Source: Flavobacteriales bacterium UBA4585 (lineage in GTDB: Bacteria > Bacteroidota > Bacteroidia > Flavobacteriales > Schleiferiaceae). From it: a DNA stretch of 11,912 nucleotides. Under the pieces are notes generated by a model. It was not told the origin of the DNA. It searched no databases and saw only the letters and a program-made list of their open reading frames with translations. Below, one piece after another: positions 7,885 to 11,912 of this stretch; the first letter of the stretch is position 1, and each line of letters begins with the position of its first letter. The position numbers and the translations under genes were made by a program. The stretch spans positions 1 to 11,912 of the forward strand of contig CATAQZ010000268.1 of assembly GCA_949487015.1 (NCBI GenBank), read 5' to 3'.

Positions 7885-8652
7885 CTATTTATTGAAATTT
7901 TTGAGTCGTATGGCGGTCAAAACCTTTTTAGTATAGAGCGGAAAATCGGCGTTTTGAATCCAACTAAAATACCCTGGATTTTCTTGCAATACAGATTTTA
8001 CCGTCATACCACGGTATTTTCCAAAAGTAAAAATTTCTTCATCCTCTTCGTTGAAAGCAATAAAGCCTGCGAAATCTGCAACTCGCTGTCGATTAGAGAA
8101 TTCCGATAAGAAATTTATGTCATTATCTAATTCTTCATAACGTTCGATTTGTGCTTTTAGGACTTCATAAGTTGCCAGTACATCGGCCTCAGCGGTGTGC
8201 GCTCCGTCTAAATTTTGACCACAATAAAATTTATAGGCAGCACTCAACGTCCGCTGTTCCATACGGTGGAAGATATTCTGCACGTCCACAGCCTTACGCT
8301 TACCCATTTCAAAATCTATGTCCGCTCTGAGGAATTCCTCAGCGAGCAATGGGATGTCAAATTTATTACTGTTGTAGCCGGCGAGATCACTATCGCTAAT
8401 GAGTTGATGCACAGTTGTCGCCAATTCTTTAAACGTAGGCTCGTTAGCAACATCCTGGTCGTAGATTCCATGAACGGAGGACGAGCCAGCAGGAATGGGT
8501 ACCGTCGGATTCACTCGCCACGTATGCGTTTCTTCTGTACCATCGGTATGGATTTTATGGACGCAGATTTCTACTATGCGGTCATTGGTAACATTGACGC
8601 CTGTAGTTTCTAAGTCGAAAAAACAGATGGGACGGGTAAGATTCAATTTCAT
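7885..8652 (-). CDS. DnaQ-like 3'-5' exonuclease (DEDDh) with ExoX-type C-terminal domain
   Basis: This 255-residue protein has an RNase T/DnaQ exonuclease domain in residues ~9-170. Exo I is FFDLETTG (D13, E15), Exo II is AGYNSNKFDIPLL (D99), and Exo III is AHTAEADVLATY (H152, D157), so the full DEDDh set for two-metal 3'-5' phosphodiester hydrolysis is present. The C-terminal part (about 205-250) contains FTFGKYRGMTVKSV and NPGYFSWIQ, a small domain often attached to ExoX-like or stand-alone DnaQ proteins. It lacks the PHP and polymerase parts of PolC and the length of a DinG or UvrC fusion, so it is a stand-alone exonuclease. It could proofread, trim DNA in repair or mature RNA; the sequence does not decide. 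It starts 19 bp after the E2 terminator and is followed at 13 bp by the FAH gene. No strong promoter is seen; a weak TAACTTTA box lies at 8701-8708. Confidence 0.93.
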   Translation of the reverse strand: MKLNLTRPICFFDLETTGVNVTNDRIVEICVHKIHTDGTEETHTWRVNPTVPIPAGSSSVHGIYDQDVANEPTFKELATTVHQLISDSDLAGYNSNKFDIPLLAEEFLRADIDFEMGKRKAVDVQNIFHRMEQRTLSAAYKFYCGQNLDGAHTAEADVLATYEVLKAQIERYEELDNDINFLSEFSNRQRVADFAGFIAFNEEDEEIFTFGKYRGMTVKSVLQENPGYFSWIQNADFPLYTKKVLTAIRLKNFNK

Positions 8653-8670
8653 TGGAGTACGATTAAATTC

Positions 8671-8699
8671 AAAAAAAAGCCACCCCTGAGGGCGGCTTT
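8671..8699 (-). terminator. Rho-independent terminator of the E2 acyltransferase gene
   Basis: On the minus strand AAAGCC and GGCTTT (8694-8699 and 8676-8681) form the stem base, with an inner CCC-TCA-GGG stem-loop, followed by eight T (A-run 8671-8678). It begins 22 bp past the E2 stop codon and is a canonical GC-rich hairpin plus U-tract. It separates the E2 gene from the exonuclease gene. Confidence 0.92.
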
Positions 8700-8720
8700 A
8701 TAAAGTTATAAATTTTGGGG

Positions 8721-10073
8721 TTAAATCTCCCGATCTAAATCCCATGATTCTAAATATTCTGCGACTCGTTTAACAAACATGCCTCCCAGTGCTCCGTCTA
8801 CCACACGGTGGTCGTAGCTATGGCTGAGGAACATTTTGTGGCGAACAGCGATCATATCGCCTTCCGGCGTTTCAATAACAGCCGGCTTTTTAACAATAGC
8901 ACCCGCAGCCATAATTGCTACTTGTGGCTGATTAATGATCGGCGTGCCCATCACATTACCAAAGGTGCCTACATTAGTTAAGGTATAGGTTCCTCCGCTG
9001 ATTTCATCGGGCTTGAGTTGGTTGTTTCGAGCACGATTGGCTAAATCATTCACTGCTTTTGTGATGCCCAACAAGCTTAATTGATCTGCGTTTTTAACGA
9101 CAGGAACAATAAGGTTACCTGACGGTAGAGCGGCTGCCATACCTACATTGATATTCCCGTGTTTAATAATGTTTGTACCATCTATACTCACATTAATCAT
9201 AGGGAAATCTTGGATGGCCTTAACAATGGCCTCCATAATGATTGGAGTAAAGGTTATTTTTTCTCCATGCTTTTTCTGGAATTCGCCTTTAATTCGGTTA
9301 CGCCAAAGCACAATTTTTGTCATGTCCGCTTCAACGAAGCTCGTTACGTGTGGTGAGGTTTGAACTGAATTTACCATATGGTCAGCAATGAGTTTTCTCA
9401 TGCGGTCCATCTCAATAATTTCATCTCCCGATCCAACATTGATCGCGGGGGCTGCAGTTTTAGGGGTAGGGGCTGCAGCAGGTACTACTGGCGCTGCAGT
9501 TGGTGCTACATTCGTGGCGGGCGCTTTATCTGCTCTTGCCTGACGACCGCTCTCTAGATAGGCGATAATGTCTTTTTTCGTGACACGTCCTTCTTTTCCG
9601 CTGCCAGGAATTTGGTCCAATTCTGATTGTCCAATTCCTTCTTCTTTCGCCATAGAGCGAACTAACGGAGAGTAGAATCTACCGTTTGAATTCTTAGAAA
9701 TAGGTCCACTAGGCTCAGGGGCGCTCACGGTTGCGGCCGCCGCAGCTACTTGAACTTCAATTTCAGCCGCAGCTACTGCTGGTTCTGGTATACTCTCAGG
9801 TGCAGAAGCAGTTGTTGAGCCACTGTTTTCACCTTCTACTTCAATAATTGCGATAGGGCTGCCTACTTCAGCAACTCCGTTTACATCAACTAAAATTTTG
9901 ACTAACGTCCCACTAACAGGAGAGGGTACTTCACTGTCTACTTTATCGGTGGCAACTTCAACTACGCTTTCTTCAGCGTCAATGACGTCACCAACGTTTT
10001 TCAACCAGTTCGTTACGGTAGCTTCCGCAACGGATTCGCCCATTTTGGGCAAGATTAATTCAAACTGAGCCAT
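8721..10073 (-). CDS. Dihydrolipoamide acyltransferase (E2) of a 2-oxo acid dehydrogenase, probably branched-chain type
   Basis: This 450-residue E2 core subunit transfers the acyl group from E1 via a swinging lipoyl arm to CoA. Domains in order: one lipoyl domain (1-80; lipoylated lysine K44 in EVATDKVDSEVP), an Ala/Pro/Glu-rich linker (82-128), a peripheral subunit-binding domain (about 133-175; YSPLVRSMAKEEGI ... GRVTKKDIIAYLES), a second Ala/Pro linker (178-214) and the catalytic acyltransferase domain (about 217-450) with the active site SYDHRVVDG (H422, D426). The length is normal for a one-lipoyl E2. The N-terminus LPKMGESVAEATVTNWLK resembles flavobacterial branched-chain keto-acid E2 rather than their 2-oxoglutarate E2 (from memory), so branched-chain 2-oxo acid oxidation is the best guess; pyruvate or 2-oxoglutarate specificity cannot be excluded. 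No E1 or E3 gene is visible in the window. It starts 59 bp after the glycosyltransferase stop, which may be read-through or a separate promoter, and ends at a strong terminator. Confidence 0.93.
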   Translation of the reverse strand: MAQFELILPKMGESVAEATVTNWLKNVGDVIDAEESVVEVATDKVDSEVPSPVSGTLVKILVDVNGVAEVGSPIAIIEVEGENSGSTTASAPESIPEPAVAAAEIEVQVAAAAATVSAPEPSGPISKNSNGRFYSPLVRSMAKEEGIGQSELDQIPGSGKEGRVTKKDIIAYLESGRQARADKAPATNVAPTAAPVVPAAAPTPKTAAPAINVGSGDEIIEMDRMRKLIADHMVNSVQTSPHVTSFVEADMTKIVLWRNRIKGEFQKKHGEKITFTPIIMEAIVKAIQDFPMINVSIDGTNIIKHGNINVGMAAALPSGNLIVPVVKNADQLSLLGITKAVNDLANRARNNQLKPDEISGGTYTLTNVGTFGNVMGTPIINQPQVAIMAAGAIVKKPAVIETPEGDMIAVRHKMFLSHSYDHRVVDGALGGMFVKRVAEYLESWDLDREI

Positions 10074-10132
10074 TGAATTTGGGTTTTTCGGTCTTCGAAT
10101 TTACGGCAAAAAATCCCACTATTACTATTGCG

Positions 10133-11912
10133 CTAGAATTTGCTTAGTTCCCAGAGCTGGCGCAAATCGGACCTTAATTCGGCTTCTTTTGCATAGTTGG
10201 TAACAAGAGTGGATACACTTTGCGATACGTTCAAGACTTTTGGGATTCCTATCGCAATATCGAAAATCGGCGGAGGCAAAATGGGTAAGTGATTTTTTGC
10301 AGCTGCTTCAGTGGTATACCCAACTAGCGTTCTTTTTCCAGTGATTATTCTTCCTGAATTACTCAGCCAATTCGTAAACCCTTGGGAGCGACCGGTGATG
10401 GCGGCAAGCGTCCCCGAGAGTGGAAAAGTCAAGATTAGAAGGATTGTTAAGGTGATATCAAGCAACCTTTTTTGACGTCTGTAGTTGGCGTTTGCGGCAT
10501 TGAATCGGCCCAATCCATAAGTCTCGCCCTGATTCAAACTGCTGTTCGAACCCACGATATACGGACCACCTTTGATTAAGGATTTCACGTTAGTCTGGGT
10601 GCCCAATTCACTCATAATCCTCATAAGAACTGAAGCTGGCCAAACACTAGATTCTACCACACATTCATTTATGTTGTACAGTCGAATCTTCGCCTCTAGT
10701 TTTTCTAAGTTCACTTCTTCAGTGTCAACTGCCGGGTCATGCAAGAAAAACGCAGGAACAATGCCGTTATCCGAAAGTAATTTTTGAAGGGAGGCCTTGC
10801 CTGAATCGGATCCTATAAAGAGCATTTTAGGGCGTTGAACGGGAAGGGTAAATAAATGTTTTCCAGTCAGTAATCCAATGATGGAGCGCCAAAGAATCAG
10901 CATTGTAATGCCTCCCAATCCCCCTAGCAGTAGAAGGGCACGAGAGAATCGAAGCGCTTCTGGAAGCAATCCATAGATGAAGCCGATCACTAGGGTGGCA
11001 ATAGTCATGGAACGTGCGATAACGGCCGGACGTGTATTCTTTGTATACACTCCACTCAAGGCGAGGGCAAACAGCCAAAAAAGAATGTAAGAACCTTGAA
11101 TGTAATAGGTATACGTATCTGGATACGAACCTCCGTTGATAAAGCGATGGTTGTGTTCCCAATACGTTTTTAATTGGTCCAGAGTGAAGGCCAAAAATAG
11201 GATGTCAATGATCGGTGTTGCCGCACTTTTCGCGAGACGGGCTAATAATGCCAATCCCGCACGAAGGTAAATACCCACATAAATAAGCAAGGTGTAGGCG
11301 AGGGCAGAGGAGCCGCTGAACTGCTTTCTAGCAAAAATAATCATGGCTTGATAGAACATTTTCACGTAGTTCAGACTGCCACGCTTTGTGCTTTCACCTT
11401 TATAATGAATGATCTGAGAATCACTGATGTAGTGGTTTTCACGGCCTGTTTTCAATAACTCATAGCTCAGGTCAATGTCTTCGCCGTACATGAAATACCG
11501 AGGATCAAATCCACCAACCTCTTGCAACAAGGCTGTAGGAACCATCATGAAACATCCCACTAGTATGTCGACTTTATGATTGCCATTGGGATCCAAATGC
11601 CCCATGTGATAGCGTGCAAAAAACGCCGATTTTGGGAAAATTCTAGAGAGTCCTGTGATTTTCCACAATGCCGTCATCGGCGTAGGTAGACCGCGTTTAC
11701 TTTCAGGTAGGAATTGGCCCGTTCCATCAATACCCTTAATACCTAATCCACCCACCTCTGGGTGCCTCTTTAAATAGTCGATGCACACCTCAAGTGTATC
11801 TTCTTGCACGACGGTATCGGGATTGAGAATTAGTGTATAGGTTCCCTTTGCGGCCTCAAAACCTTGATTATTAGCACGCCCAAAACCTACATTTTCTGTG
11901 TTTGCAATCCAC
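10133..11912 (-). CDS. Family 2 glycosyltransferase fused to a membrane/Rossmann scaffold like a sugar-phosphate transferase (5' end beyond window)
   Basis: The frame is open to the right edge; 592 residues are visible, and I estimate ~60 N-terminal residues are missing. A GTG at 11807-11809 is an internal codon, not the start, because typical GT2 sequence continues upstream of it (ENVGFGRANNQGF, LILNPDT). Numbering from the first full codon, the GT-A domain covers 1 to ~200: nucleotide-sugar/metal motif NPD (30-32), GGFDPRYFMYGEDIDLS (~133-149) and IIHYKGEST, as in rhamnosyltransferase-like enzymes for O-antigen or capsule. Several membrane segments follow (about 205-225, 272-290, 297-316, 324-349). 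Next come a Rossmann-like part (KMLFIGSDSG at ~362), a motif IVGSNSSLNQGETY, a basic RRQKRLLDI plus hydrophobic hairpin (~478-506) and GKRTLVGY (~525-532). This tail follows the order of polyprenyl-phosphate sugar-1-phosphate transferases, but the GPvfF-Q-R-G and KFRSM catalytic core is missing. Role in surface polysaccharide synthesis at the inner membrane is inferred. Confidence 0.88.
   Translation of the reverse strand, partial: WIANTENVGFGRANNQGFEAAKGTYTLILNPDTVVQEDTLEVCIDYLKRHPEVGGLGIKGIDGTGQFLPESKRGLPTPMTALWKITGLSRIFPKSAFFARYHMGHLDPNGNHKVDILVGCFMMVPTALLQEVGGFDPRYFMYGEDIDLSYELLKTGRENHYISDSQIIHYKGESTKRGSLNYVKMFYQAMIIFARKQFSGSSALAYTLLIYVGIYLRAGLALLARLAKSAATPIIDILFLAFTLDQLKTYWEHNHRFINGGSYPDTYTYYIQGSYILFWLFALALSGVYTKNTRPAVIARSMTIATLVIGFIYGLLPEALRFSRALLLLGGLGGITMLILWRSIIGLLTGKHLFTLPVQRPKMLFIGSDSGKASLQKLLSDNGIVPAFFLHDPAVDTEEVNLEKLEAKIRLYNINECVVESSVWPASVLMRIMSELGTQTNVKSLIKGGPYIVGSNSSLNQGETYGLGRFNAANANYRRQKRLLDITLTILLILTFPLSGTLAAITGRSQGFTNWLSNSGRIITGKRTLVGYTTEAAAKNHLPILPPPIFDIAIGIPKVLNVSQSVSTLVTNYAKEAELRSDLRQLWELSKF

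Noticed and set aside
8215..8613. 132-codon open frame on the plus strand
   Set aside because: It is antisense to the well-supported exonuclease gene, shows no recognisable domain and has the composition of a shadow frame.
10827..11162. 111-codon open frame on the minus strand in another frame of the glycosyltransferase gene
   Set aside because: It overlaps the membrane part of the real gene, and its translation looks like an out-of-frame reading of hydrophobic codons.
11807..11809. GTG as the start codon of the glycosyltransferase
   Set aside because: The same frame runs on to the window edge with typical GT2 motifs (ENVGFGRANNQGF, LNPDT), so the true start lies outside the window.
1..11912. 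A hidden defence, phage, transposon or CRISPR-type system
   Set aside because: All six genes belong to recognisable housekeeping, metabolic or surface families; I saw no array-like direct repeats, integrase, transposase, toxin-antitoxin pair or terminal repeats. The exonuclease alone, beside a metabolic enzyme, is not evidence of a defence locus.

Overview
The window looks like ordinary chromosome from a Bacteroidota bacterium, probably in or near the Flavobacteriia. The main reasons are a large secreted protein with a C-terminal type IX secretion (T9SS) sorting domain, A-rich gene starts without Shine-Dalgarno sequences, a TAnnTTTG-type -7 promoter box, and an acyltransferase whose N-terminus resembles flavobacterial branched-chain 2-oxo acid dehydrogenase E2 proteins. 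No phage, transposon, integrase, CRISPR array, tRNA or rRNA was seen.

All six genes lie on the minus strand, so transcription runs from high to low coordinates. In that order they are: (1) a 5'-truncated gene entering from the right edge, encoding a family 2 glycosyltransferase fused to a membrane and Rossmann-like scaffold that resembles a sugar-phosphate transferase without its catalytic core (10133-11912); (2) a dihydrolipoamide acyltransferase E2 gene (8721-10073), closed by a clear terminator at 8671-8699; (3) a DnaQ-like DEDDh exonuclease (7885-8652); (4) an FAHD1-like fumarylacetoacetate hydrolase family enzyme 13 bp later (7257-7871), probably co-transcribed with the exonuclease; (5) a 1596-residue surface protein of alternating jelly-roll (MAM-like) and Ig/CARDB-like modules with its own candidate promoter and terminator (2340-7130); and (6) clpB, the disaggregase, whose last ~150 codons lie beyond the left edge (1-2132).

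The genes do not form one pathway. They are separate units for surface glycan synthesis, keto-acid oxidation, nucleic acid processing, metabolite hydrolysis, surface adhesion and protein quality control. No stretch above 300 bp lacks a gene; the longest gap is 2133-2339 (207 bp), which holds a terminator and a short palindrome upstream of clpB. The most unusual items are the glycosyltransferase fusion and the repeat architecture of the giant secreted protein. I see no convincing evidence for a new multi-gene system.
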